Source: Candidatus Aenigmatarchaeota archaeon (GTDB lineage: Archaea; Aenigmatarchaeota; Aenigmatarchaeia; CG10238-14; SpSt-28). From it: DNA of 9,196 nt. This document shows, in pieces, positions 1-6,466 of this stretch (the stretch's first letter is position 1; each line of letters starts with the position of its first letter). Under the pieces are notes generated by a model. It had not been told where the DNA came from, made no database searches, and was given only the letters and a program-made list of their open reading frames with translations. A program made the position numbers and the translations under genes. The DNA lies in contig JAGDWU010000064.1 of assembly GCA_023256115.1 (NCBI GenBank), positions 1 to 9,196 on the forward strand, read 5' to 3'.

Positions 1-144
1 TTGAAAGATGTAATTGTGCAAGCTGATGATTTTATTTGGTTAGCTGAAAAAGTAGGAAAAGAAGAAGCATTGAAAAAGTTTGCTTCTCATCCAGAATTAA
101 AACCATATTTTGATGTTTTGTTTAATATAGTGATTAGTTATTAA
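1..144 (+). CDS. C-terminal fragment of an unrecognised protein
   Basis: The frame is open from the first base to TAA at 142-144 and encodes 47 residues; the true start lies upstream of the window. The TTG at position 1 could be read as a start, but nothing supports that. The visible part is charged and helical, with the pattern EEALKKFASHPELKPYF and no membrane segment, so it looks like the end of a soluble cytoplasmic protein. I do not recognise the family. It ends 45 nt before the next gene, and that gap holds the next gene's promoter, so the two genes are probably not one unit. Confidence 0.7.
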   Translation: MKDVIVQADDFIWLAEKVGKEEALKKFASHPELKPYFDVLFNIVISY

Positions 145-148
145 TTAT

Positions 149-170
149 TTAAGAAATGACCTTTATAATA
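149..170 (+). promoter_or_regulatory. Archaeal-type promoter of the propeller-protein gene
   Basis: The octamer TTAAGAAA lies at 149-156, followed by a TATA-like box TTTATAAT at 162-169. The box is centred about 24 nt before the ATG at 190, so transcription would begin at or next to the start codon (leaderless). The same octamer plus TATA arrangement recurs before the genes at 2785, 4692 and 6467. Confidence 0.7.
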
Positions 171-189
171 GTTAGTCAAATTTAATATT

Positions 190-2748
190 ATGAGAAAAAT
201 ATTAATAATCATACTAGTTTCATTTTGTATATTAAAAATTGGATTATCAGCACAACAATTAGATTATATCTTAAGAATGCCTCCAAACAGTGTTTTTACT
301 TTTTATGAAAATGCTTTAAATGATTCTAGCACAAGTAAAGATGTTTTATTTTCAAGCTCTGGAACTCAATCAATATTTTTTTCAATTCCTAAAGATTCGA
401 ATATTATAAATGCAACTTTTAGGATAAGAGGCTATTTTAATAGAAATCCAAATGTTTTTGGTAATGTTAACCTTCCAAAACCATATACTCTTCATTCAAT
501 TAAAATAGATAATATAACTGCAGATAGCTTTTATGAACTTGCTTTAGTTACTGGTAATGATAATTATGTAAGGGTTTATAATATGAGTAATGGTGCTTTG
601 ATATGGCAGACTGCTATTACTGGCAATGCATATTTTCTCGATGTTGGTGAAGTTAGAAGCGATATAGGAAAAGAAGTATTAGTAACCAATGGAACTGCTT
701 TATATATTATAAACTCTACAGGAGCAATAGTTGATATAATAAGCTTTCCAAATACACAATTTGGAACTGTAACTGCTGGTGATGTAAATGGTGATGGGAT
801 AGACGAAATTTGGATAAGTAATTGTACTGGTTTACGTGCTGAGACAAGGAATCATTTCTTAATGAATGCGAGTGGAAGTATATTATTTTCAGTATCAGCA
901 TTTTGTTATTATGATTACAACTGTTTTGCAAGAATTAAGAATGGATATATTTATTTTGCTTATTTTGGTCGTATTGCGAAGTTTGACTCTCTAGGGAATA
1001 AACTTTGGGAGCAATATTCATATAATGGGTTAACGAGTGTGGAAATAGTAGATATATTGCCTGATGCAGGAGATGAAATAATAGGTGGAATTATATCCTC
1101 GGGCTCTGGTGAACGGAGAATTGTAATACTTAACGATTCTGGATATTTAAAACTTGCTTATATATATCCGGGGTATTCTGGGTGTGCGCGTCTTCCTCGT
1201 AATTGCATTGCTAATTTTAATGGAACCTATATAATTCCTTCAATTATATATGCTTATGAAGCAAATACATATGATTATAGAGAAAAATTTTTTGATTTAA
1301 ATTTGAATTATATATTTCCTGGAACTTATGATGGTTGGGGTAGATACAAGAATATTTACTATGTGTGGGATATTGATAAAGATGGTTATGATGATTTACT
1401 TGTTTATGATGGAACTAACGTTTTTTGGGCAACATTACCAAAAGATGTTTTGATAGATGTAGGAAATGATAGTATAGTTGATACAAGTATAAATGGACCA
1501 TTTTTTGGTGATAGATTAGTAAGTAACATAACAGCTTTCCAAAAATTTTTAAATTCCTGTACTACAGAAACTTGTAATGTTACAACTAGTTTATTTTCAT
1601 CAAGAGCCGGAAGAATTATAGTTGATAATATAAATATTACATATGTTTACAATGTTTCCAAATTGATTTCCCAAACACCATTTCTTACTACTGATGGAAT
1701 AAAAGAAATAGAATATGCAGAAAATGATAAACGTTATTTTGAAACTTTTAACATTTCAATTTTAAATTATCCACAACAAAAGATAAGAGTAAAATATGTA
1801 GGATTAATAGACCAAAATGAAAATCAAACATTCTTTAATGGAACTGAATGTCCAATAGTAAGCATTGGAAATTTAAAAGTTTGTAATTTAACAGCAATAA
1901 ATAAAGAGTTTGATTTTGTACCAACCAACTTTATATTAACAGGTTCAAGCAAAATGTTTTCAAAAGTCTCAACAGAAACATATTGTTCACAAAATTTATG
2001 TCATTACAAAGCTACTATATATATTCCAGATAAAGTATTTTCAAAATATAAATTAAAAATAACTGAATATTTACCAAACTTATTAAACTTTAATAGTAGA
2101 GTACCTGGAACAGAAAAAATATACATAAATGGAAAAGATATTGGAGATGGTGGAGGTAAACCATGGTTTGAAATAAAAGGAGATTATATAGAATTTTACA
2201 TACCTTCAAACTTTTCTCATTCTTCATTAGAGCCAGGATATCATACAATAGAATTTATATATGTTGCAGGTAGTGAAGCAGCTAGCAGTGGAGGAGTAGG
2301 AGCTCAAATACCATTACTAGATTATCAAAAAGAGGTTGTAACAACAATTCCTTCAACACTTAAATATGCTGATATAACCGTTCCAATAAGAAATAAGGGA
2401 AATCAACCTGTAGCTATAATACTAGAAACAAACAATCCAAATGTTTATTTATTTGAAAAAATAGTATATTTAAATCCAGGTGAATTAAAAGATGTTAAAA
2501 TAAGATTATTAAATCCAGGTGAAAATTATTATGCTACATTAACACTAAAAAGTAGTGAATTGGAAGATACTATTAAAATATATGTTAATATAACAAAAGA
2601 AGAAAAACAATTAGTTGTTCAACCACAACCAATAACAATTAAACCTAGCGAAGAAAGTATAATTGATAAAATAATTTCATTTATACAAAGCATAATTAAC
2701 AAAATAATAGGAGCTTTGCAATATGTTTTATCATTCTTTAAAATTTAA
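190..2748 (+). CDS. Secreted FG-GAP/VCBS beta-propeller surface protein with C-terminal amphipathic helix
   Basis: The 852-residue product has a signal peptide (hydrophobic residues 4-19, likely cut near LSA/QQ at 21). Residues 61-80 are a beta segment with an IPKDSNIINAT pattern common in archaeal surface proteins. A beta-propeller covers about 100-415, with blade-like repeats and two calcium-type loops: DVNGDGIDE (198-206) and DIDKDGYDD (394-402). Residues 418-485, beginning DVLIDVGND, form a further small domain. Beta-rich segments follow, then an Ig-like domain at about 710-800. A linker with PQP (about 809-819) leads to an amphipathic helix from 823 to the end. I count 21 N-x-S/T sequons and 11 cysteines outside the signal peptide. 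Such propellers usually bind ligands or other surfaces, so adhesion is the likely role (inferred). Codon use changes inside the propeller (829-1200). The ATG at 190 fits the promoter spacing. It appears to be a single-gene unit, because a new promoter follows. Confidence 0.93.
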   Translation: MRKILIIILVSFCILKIGLSAQQLDYILRMPPNSVFTFYENALNDSSTSKDVLFSSSGTQSIFFSIPKDSNIINATFRIRGYFNRNPNVFGNVNLPKPYTLHSIKIDNITADSFYELALVTGNDNYVRVYNMSNGALIWQTAITGNAYFLDVGEVRSDIGKEVLVTNGTALYIINSTGAIVDIISFPNTQFGTVTAGDVNGDGIDEIWISNCTGLRAETRNHFLMNASGSILFSVSAFCYYDYNCFARIKNGYIYFAYFGRIAKFDSLGNKLWEQYSYNGLTSVEIVDILPDAGDEIIGGIISSGSGERRIVILNDSGYLKLAYIYPGYSGCARLPRNCIANFNGTYIIPSIIYAYEANTYDYREKFFDLNLNYIFPGTYDGWGRYKNIYYVWDIDKDGYDDLLVYDGTNVFWATLPKDVLIDVGNDSIVDTSINGPFFGDRLVSNITAFQKFLNSCTTETCNVTTSLFSSRAGRIIVDNINITYVYNVSKLISQTPFLTTDGIKEIEYAENDKRYFETFNISILNYPQQKIRVKYVGLIDQNENQTFFNGTECPIVSIGNLKVCNLTAINKEFDFVPTNFILTGSSKMFSKVSTETYCSQNLCHYKATIYIPDKVFSKYKLKITEYLPNLLNFNSRVPGTEKIYINGKDIGDGGGKPWFEIKGDYIEFYIPSNFSHSSLEPGYHTIEFIYVAGSEAASSGGVGAQIPLLDYQKEVVTTIPSTLKYADITVPIRNKGNQPVAIILETNNPNVYLFEKIVYLNPGELKDVKIRLLNPGENYYATLTLKSSELEDTIKIYVNITKEEKQLVVQPQPITIKPSEESIIDKIISFIQSIINKIIGALQYVLSFFKI

Positions 2749-2766
2749 GAAAAGGGATAATAATTT
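2745..2766 (+). promoter_or_regulatory. Promoter of the small-peptide/199-residue protein unit
   Basis: TTAAGAAA at 2745-2752 overlaps the stop codon of the gene before it. It is followed by GG and the AT-rich ATAATAATTT at 2757-2766. The box is centred about 24 nt before the ATG at 2785, the same geometry as the other plus-strand promoters. The TATA box itself is weaker than at 162-169. Confidence 0.55.
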
Positions 2767-2784
2767 GGAAATTTAAATTTAAGT

Positions 2785-2946
2785 ATGGCTTTAAAAGAAG
2801 CATTAAAAAAAATAGGGTTAGGAAGTGGATTACTTTATTTAGCATTAACATCAAATCCAACAGGAATTGCTTTACTAGCAATAGTGCTAGCTGGAGTAGC
2901 AGGGGTAATATTTTTAGTAGAAGGATTGAAAGAACTATCTAGCTAA
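2785..2946 (+). CDS. 53-residue membrane peptide
   Basis: ATG at 2785 to TAA at 2944-2946 gives 53 residues. The first ten (MALKEALKKI) would form a basic amphipathic helix. A short hydrophobic stretch at about 11-22 is followed by a clear membrane segment at 27-46 (IALLAIVLAGVAGVIFLV), which has small residues suited to helix packing. The tail EGLKELSS is polar. There is no signal peptide and no cysteine. Support for a real gene comes from the promoter with correct spacing upstream and only 3 nt before the next ATG. Small two-helix membrane proteins occur as pilin-like subunits, holins and partner peptides, and nothing here decides between these. I do not recognise a family. Confidence 0.75.
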   Translation: MALKEALKKIGLGSGLLYLALTSNPTGIALLAIVLAGVAGVIFLVEGLKELSS

Positions 2947-2949
2947 AGC

Positions 2950-3549
2950 ATGAAAAGGTTAGCAATTCTTTTGACTTTTATTTTTTTATTCAGTAGCATA
3001 TCATTAGCCCAGCAACTACCAGTAGAGCTTCCATCAGAGCAAGTAATTCTTTATCCAGGACAAAAATATGTAATGAATCAAACAAAATTGAAAGAAATGT
3101 ATGATAAGGTAGTTAGTTGTCAAGCAGTTGGGGTATGTCCACAGCCAGATATAGACTATACTGACGGAAAAATAAATTATTACTATTTAGTTGTTGCAAC
3201 ATACTGTGTAAAATCTGGGGAATACCTAGATAAAAAAATAATACAACTAAATAAAACTGATGATTTAGTTTATCTAACAAGTAACTTAGGAAATTATTAT
3301 CTAACAGCTGATAGAAATTTACTAAGTAGATGTGGAAAGGTAATAGTTTTAGTAGCTGTTCTATCGTTTCCAGCAAGTTTTGACTATTCAACAAACAACT
3401 GGAATTTTGGAAATATACAAACTATAGCACAGTTCAGAGATGTTATAGAATTTAGAGATTTTCCACAACCACCAGCAGAAAACATACTAACTATTATATT
3501 CAACTGGCTAATGTCATTAATTCAGAAACTCATATCTCTCTTTTCTTAA
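2950..3549 (+). CDS. Secreted 199-residue protein with PQPPA linker and C-terminal amphipathic helix
   Basis: The signal peptide (residues 1-20) ends SLA/QQLP, similar to LSA/QQLD in the 852-residue protein. The mature part, about 21-170, carries four cysteines (57, 63, 86, 128), enough for two disulfides, and is mostly beta by its residue pattern. A proline linker FPQPPAE at 171-177 is followed by a 22-residue amphipathic helix (178-199) that ends the protein. This tail aligns without gaps to the tails of the 852- and 263-residue proteins. The gene starts 3 nt after the 53-residue peptide gene and should be co-transcribed with it. Its stop overlaps the stop of the facing minus-strand gene. 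The function is unknown; the build suggests an extracellular protein held at the membrane or in a complex by its tail (inferred). Confidence 0.92.
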   Translation: MKRLAILLTFIFLFSSISLAQQLPVELPSEQVILYPGQKYVMNQTKLKEMYDKVVSCQAVGVCPQPDIDYTDGKINYYYLVVATYCVKSGEYLDKKIIQLNKTDDLVYLTSNLGNYYLTADRNLLSRCGKVIVLVAVLSFPASFDYSTNNWNFGNIQTIAQFRDVIEFRDFPQPPAENILTIIFNWLMSLIQKLISLFS

Positions 3550-4043
3550 TTTTTTAAAAATTTTTCCCATGCATATGTACATGCATAAAAACATTTTTCA
3601 TCTTGACATGCTTTTTTACACAATTCTGGTAATGATGTTTGATTTTTATATTGAACACAAATAAAAAAGCTTTGATATTTATCTACTTGATAAGAATACC
3701 ATAAAACACAATCTTTATTAAATACGTTTTCAAATTCTGCAGAAACTAACAAAACTGTTATAGAATTGTTTTTCAAATTCTTTATGCATATTTTATCATC
3801 TTCAAAATAATGAATAATATCTGATTTATTACCTTCAATAACAATAAAATTTTCCTCTTCGCTCATTGGATGCTCTAATGAAAATATTTTTTTAGGAAAG
3901 CAATTTGTAGAGTTTGCATTTAATTTTATTGCTAAATATTTTGGTACATATTTTAATGTAATTAAAGGTTTTGTAAAATATAAATAAAATAAAAATGCTA
4001 ATGCAAATAGCAACAATAAAATTATAATAGTTTTAAAATCCAT
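3546..4043 (-). CDS. Membrane-anchored Cys-rich protein with twin CX3C hairpin
   Basis: From the ATG at 4043 the product is 165 residues. An N-terminal membrane segment at 5-23 acts as a signal anchor, so most of the protein should lie outside the cell. The ectodomain has eight cysteines: 48, 86, 112, 129, and 142, 146, 151, 155. The last four form C-x3-C-x4-C-x3-C, which would suit two short helices pinned by two disulfides. An in-frame ATG at 4088 would add 15 residues (MENFCFYPYFFPYFS), but that start overlaps the upstream gene by 67 nt and puts an aromatic stretch before the anchor. The 4043 start overlaps by 22 nt and gives a normal charged N-terminus, so I prefer it. It is the third gene of the minus-strand unit. 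The family is not recognised. Confidence 0.85.
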   Translation of the reverse strand: MDFKTIIILLLLFALAFLFYLYFTKPLITLKYVPKYLAIKLNANSTNCFPKKIFSLEHPMSEEENFIVIEGNKSDIIHYFEDDKICIKNLKNNSITVLLVSAEFENVFNKDCVLWYSYQVDKYQSFFICVQYKNQTSLPELCKKACQDEKCFYACTYAWEKFLKN

Positions 4044-4309
4044 ACTAAAATAAGGAAAGAAATAAGGATAAAAACAAAAATTTTCCATTCTTTAATTAAT
4101 GAATAAATTATTGCAGAAATAATTAATGCATTTAATAAAGTTGCCAATGTTTCATTTAATTTAATACCAAATTTTTCAAAAAAAATGTTGTAAAATTTTT
4201 GAATTTCTTTAGATAAATTAATTACAGAAGAAAAATAAGGTAATTGATAGAGTATATTAAAAAATAGCAATACTACTATAAAAATTAAAACGAAAGCTGT
4301 TATGTTCAT
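4022..4309 (-). CDS. Small membrane protein (about three helices)
   Basis: The 95-residue product has hydrophobic segments at about 3-21, 54-71 and 76-94. Between the first and second lies a polar, partly amphipathic stretch (about 30-50). It has no cysteine and no recognisable catalytic motif. The ATG is one base after the stop of the regulator gene upstream, and its own end overlaps the start of the next gene by 22 nt, so the three genes form one transcript. Its place between a regulator and an exported Cys-rich protein makes a membrane partner of either plausible. I cannot name a family. Confidence 0.83.
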   Translation of the reverse strand: MNITAFVLIFIVVLLFFNILYQLPYFSSVINLSKEIQKFYNIFFEKFGIKLNETLATLLNALIISAIIYSLIKEWKIFVFILISFLILVWILKLL

Positions 4310-4310
4310 A

Positions 4311-4613
4311 TTATATTTCTTCTACAATATTTAATATTTGCTTTACTATTTCATTTTCAAATATTTCTTTTACCAATTTTTCAACATCGATGACATATAA
4401 GCTAAGATTTTTTCTCTCTTCAACTTTTTTCAATACTTTCTTTTGCTTTAATTCTTTTATTACTTTATCTACATAAATTGCTCCATTTTCTGGGTTTAAA
4501 TTAGAAAGTAAAAATATTTTTCTTAATGATGTTGGCTCTTTTATTACTTTACTAGTTCTATACAACCTTAACAATATTTCCAATTTTTTTAATTCTTCAT
4601 TCCCTTTTATCAT
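4311..4613 (-). CDS. Predicted winged-helix DNA-binding regulator
   Basis: The 100-residue product is basic and mostly helical. Helix 1 lies at about 5-19 and helix 2 at about 28-38 (TSLRKIFLLS). The likely recognition helix is at about 43-60 (NGAIYVDKVIKELKQKKVL), followed by a strand-turn-strand wing (KKVEERKNLSLYVID, 62-76) and a final helix (77-100). This order matches small archaeal winged-helix proteins of the MarR/ArsR/PadR type; I cannot assign it to one. It is the first gene of the minus-strand unit and faces the gene at 4692 across a 78-bp region. That region holds repeated TTAAG/CTTAA half-sites, so it may repress its own unit and perhaps the divergent gene (inferred). It has no cysteines, so a redox or metal sensor is unlikely. 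Confidence 0.78.
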   Translation of the reverse strand: MIKGNEELKKLEILLRLYRTSKVIKEPTSLRKIFLLSNLNPENGAIYVDKVIKELKQKKVLKKVEERKNLSLYVIDVEKLVKEIFENEIVKQILNIVEEI

Positions 4614-4621
4614 AAATTATT

Positions 4622-4657
4622 ATTAAGTGATTCTTAATTAATGCTTAAAATATTAAG
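4622..4657. promoter_or_regulatory. Candidate operator: four ATTAAG/CTTAA half-sites between divergent genes
   Basis: Half-sites occur at 4622 (ATTAAG), 4633 (CTTAAT), 4644 (CTTAAA) and 4652 (ATTAAG). The first three starts are exactly 11 bp apart, about one helical turn. The first pair forms a perfect 6-bp inverted repeat with a 5-bp spacer. The array covers the probable minus-strand TATA region (4635-4642) and touches the plus-strand BRE/TATA, which suits a repressor site. AT richness makes short matches likely by chance. Confidence 0.4.
4635..4648 (-). promoter_or_regulatory. Weak promoter candidate for the minus-strand unit
   Basis: On the minus strand, TTAAGCAT starts 35 nt before the ATG at 4613. 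It runs into ATTAATTA, centred about 25 nt before that ATG, which is the position expected for a leaderless archaeal promoter. The TATA match is poor, and the site lies within the inverted-repeat array. Confidence 0.35.
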
Positions 4658-4673
4658 AAAAAGGATATATTTA
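4653..4673 (+). promoter_or_regulatory. Promoter of the 344-residue protein; decides its start
   Basis: TTAAGAAA at 4653-4660 is followed by AAGG and the TATA-like ATATATTTA at 4665-4673. The box lies about 24 nt before the ATG at 4692 and downstream of the earlier in-frame ATG at 4641. Transcription from here would exclude 4641, which supports 4692 as the real start. Confidence 0.65.
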
Positions 4674-4691
4674 TGTAAATTAGATTACTTT

Positions 4692-5726
4692 ATGGCTATT
4701 GTAATATCGGATAAAGCAATAAGAAACATATTACTATTAGTACTAGTAGTACTAGTAATCTTCTTCATATTTAAAGACCAGTTAAAACTAGAAAAACAAC
4801 AAATATTACAAGTAGAAATGCCTAAAGTAGAAGTACCAACTCCTAGCCTTCCACCTCCAGGACAGCAAGTTCAAGAAGAATCATATGCAACAAGAATTAG
4901 CGGATATGTAGCAGATTTTGATACAAAAAGTCCAGTTGCAAATATAACAGTATATGCATCAAAAGTTGAACCGTTAGAAGCAAATCTTTATGCTGATAGA
5001 ATACCAACAATTGAAGCTTTAGCAAAAAGTGATGTAAATGGTAGATATGAAATATTAGTAATGCCGGGAGAAACATATGTTTGGGTTTGGGGAGCTGATG
5101 CAAGTCCAAAAGTTTATCCAGAAGTTTTAAGAGTAGTTGTACCGAGATTACCGCCAGAACAACCTACATGGATAGTACAGACATTGTTCGTTAGAAAAGT
5201 AGGTACTTTTGGACAAATTTTAGAAAGTGTTGGAACATATGGAGCTACAGGATGGAAAATAGCAAATGTTAATGGAGTTTATAAAGTTAATTTAGAAGGT
5301 AATGGAACAGCTGCACAAGCAGCTCAAATATATGATTTGTATAGACATACAGGTAAATACATATACATTCAACCAGCAAGTACAGGACAATATTTGAAGG
5401 ATGTTAGAGTATCAATAAGCTATGTTCCAGAAAGTGCTGCTCAAAAAATTGAAGATATTAGATTCTTAATAGTTAGCAATCCTGCAAATGTTCCAGTAGT
5501 TGTAAACAATGTAAAGGGAACTGAAGATTTTGTACAATTCTATGGATATTTAGATGCTAGCTATCCAATCCAAATGAACTTAGTAATAGAAACATCAAAA
5601 ACAGCAACATTTAGCGATGGTGAACTATTAGCAAAAATAAAAGTTGATGATATGAGAGGAAAGAAATTCATGGAAAGCTTTAAAGAAGAGTTTGCAGCTG
5701 AGCAAGTAATTGAAATATTAGCATAA
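4692..5726 (+). CDS. Membrane-anchored protein with carboxypeptidase-regulatory-like beta domain
   Basis: From the ATG at 4692 the product is 344 residues. Residues 1-11 are a short cytoplasmic tail, 12-27 a membrane segment, and 40-60 a proline-rich stalk containing PTPSLPPPG. Residues 68-150 match the carboxypeptidase regulatory-like (transthyretin-like) sandwich: ISGYVADFD, then SPVANITVYA, then KSDVNGRYEILVMPGETY. The remaining 160-344 looks like a second beta domain followed by a short acidic and basic helix (MRGKKFMESFKEEFAAEQVIEIL). It contains no cysteine, in contrast to the other exported proteins here. An in-frame ATG at 4641 would add 17 residues, but it lies upstream of the TATA box and is unlikely. 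Domains of this type usually serve as structural or adhesive modules. It has its own promoter and a T-rich tract after its stop, so it may be made in larger amount than its neighbours (inferred). Confidence 0.9.
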   Translation: MAIVISDKAIRNILLLVLVVLVIFFIFKDQLKLEKQQILQVEMPKVEVPTPSLPPPGQQVQEESYATRISGYVADFDTKSPVANITVYASKVEPLEANLYADRIPTIEALAKSDVNGRYEILVMPGETYVWVWGADASPKVYPEVLRVVVPRLPPEQPTWIVQTLFVRKVGTFGQILESVGTYGATGWKIANVNGVYKVNLEGNGTAAQAAQIYDLYRHTGKYIYIQPASTGQYLKDVRVSISYVPESAAQKIEDIRFLIVSNPANVPVVVNNVKGTEDFVQFYGYLDASYPIQMNLVIETSKTATFSDGELLAKIKVDDMRGKKFMESFKEEFAAEQVIEILA

Positions 5727-5729
5727 TCC

Positions 5730-5754
5730 TTTTCTTCCTTTTTTATTTATTTTT
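5730..5754 (+). terminator. T-rich archaeal-type terminator tract
   Basis: Twenty of these 25 bases are T, in runs of 4, 2, 6, 3 and 5, starting 3 nt after the TAA of the 344-residue gene. Archaeal polymerase stops at such tracts without a hairpin. The tract runs right up to the ATG at 5755, so partial readthrough would be needed for the next gene unless it has a promoter I cannot see. Confidence 0.55.
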
Positions 5755-6423
5755 ATGGAAGTAAAAAATGAATCATTAATATTTTTTATAATCCTTTTTT
5801 TAATTGGAATTTATTTATTATATTTACTTGTAAACTATCCAAATTATCAAAGGTTTGCACTAGCTTATTTATTTACATTAATTTTTGGTTTTATTGCAAT
5901 TATATTATCAAAATATGCTGAAGTAATAGATAAAATATTAATAGATTTTAGCAGGTTTAATGTTTCATATCAAACAGCTTTAGCATTAGTATTTTTGGTT
6001 TTGTATGGTTTGGTTGTATCAAATTTAAATTTTATTAAATTATCATTTGAACCAAATAATATTTTAATAACTATTATTCCGCCAATAGTTGAAACATTTT
6101 TATTTACTGGAATTATTTTTCCCACATTTTTATCAATATTTAGATACATAATTTTTTCTAATGTTTTGAAAACAGATTATAAAGAATATAAAGAAATGAA
6201 ACCATATAGATACTATACAATTATTATTCCATTGGTTATCATTTCGTCATTTATTACTGCCCAAATATTTTCTATTTTTCATTCTTATGTATATTCAGGT
6301 AAAATAGAGTTGCATGAAAGAGCAAGATTATTTGAAATAATTAGCGATATTTTAGCGTTTTCAACAAATTCAATTTATCCAGGAATTTTAATTCATTTAA
6401 TTAATAATTTGTTAGCTACTTAA
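5755..6423 (+). CDS. CPBP-family intramembrane protease with altered first motif
   Basis: The 222-residue product is polytopic, with hydrophobic segments at about 8-26, 34-51, 72-91, 102-135, 154-174 and 206-221. CPBP (CAAX protease and bacteriocin-processing, Rce1-like) enzymes carry EExxxR, FxxxH and HxxxN/B motifs. Motif 2 is F172-SIF-H176 and motif 3 is H214-LIN-N218, both complete and correctly ordered. Motif 1 reads E113-T-FLF-T118: the first glutamate, which acts as catalyst in archaeal Rce1, is kept, while the second glutamate and the arginine are threonine. The enzyme may therefore be active, but a changed or lost activity is possible. Family members cut within or near the membrane, remove C-terminal peptides, or give immunity to bacteriocins; myxosortases are members that process C-terminal sorting signals. 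Here it sits among surface proteins with a shared C-terminal tail, so these are candidate substrates (inferred). There is no clear promoter of its own. Confidence 0.72.
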   Translation: MEVKNESLIFFIILFLIGIYLLYLLVNYPNYQRFALAYLFTLIFGFIAIILSKYAEVIDKILIDFSRFNVSYQTALALVFLVLYGLVVSNLNFIKLSFEPNNILITIIPPIVETFLFTGIIFPTFLSIFRYIIFSNVLKTDYKEYKEMKPYRYYTIIIPLVIISSFITAQIFSIFHSYVYSGKIELHERARLFEIISDILAFSTNSIYPGILIHLINNLLAT

Positions 6424-6427
6424 TAAT

Positions 6428-6449
6428 TTAAGAAAAGTCATATTATTTA
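6428..6449 (+). promoter_or_regulatory. Promoter of the 611-residue protein unit
   Basis: TTAAGAAA at 6428-6435 is followed by AGTCA and the TATA-like TATTATTT at 6441-6448, centred about 23 nt before the ATG at 6467. It is the fourth copy of the shared promoter arrangement and should drive 6467, 8302 and 9090 together. Confidence 0.65.
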
Positions 6450-6466
6450 CAAATTTTAAAAAAATA

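Noticed and set aside
716..931. Minus-strand open frame of 71 codons inside the propeller gene
   Set aside because: It lies fully inside a well-supported gene, its translation is rich in His/Leu/Gln typical of antisense reading of AT-rich codons, and it has no promoter.
3113..3394. Minus-strand open frame of 93 codons inside the 199-residue gene
   Set aside because: Antisense shadow: low-complexity Leu/Asn/Gln product with no domain, no promoter and a strong gene on the other strand.
4634..4641. TTAATTAA palindrome as a restriction or integration site
   Set aside because: Expected often in DNA this AT-rich; better explained as part of the half-site and TATA region.
4641..4691. Longer start of the 344-residue protein at ATG 4641
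   Set aside because: The extra 17 residues come from the half-site and TATA region, so a leaderless transcript from that TATA box would not contain this ATG.
5029..5052. SDVNGRY in the 344-residue protein as a calcium-binding FG-GAP loop
   Set aside because: The third acidic position is missing, and the motif fits the D-x-x-G-x-Y turn of carboxypeptidase-regulatory-like domains instead.
4897..5109. Minus-strand open frame of 70 codons inside the 344-residue gene
   Set aside because: Antisense shadow of the beta domain; product is His/Leu-rich and meaningless.
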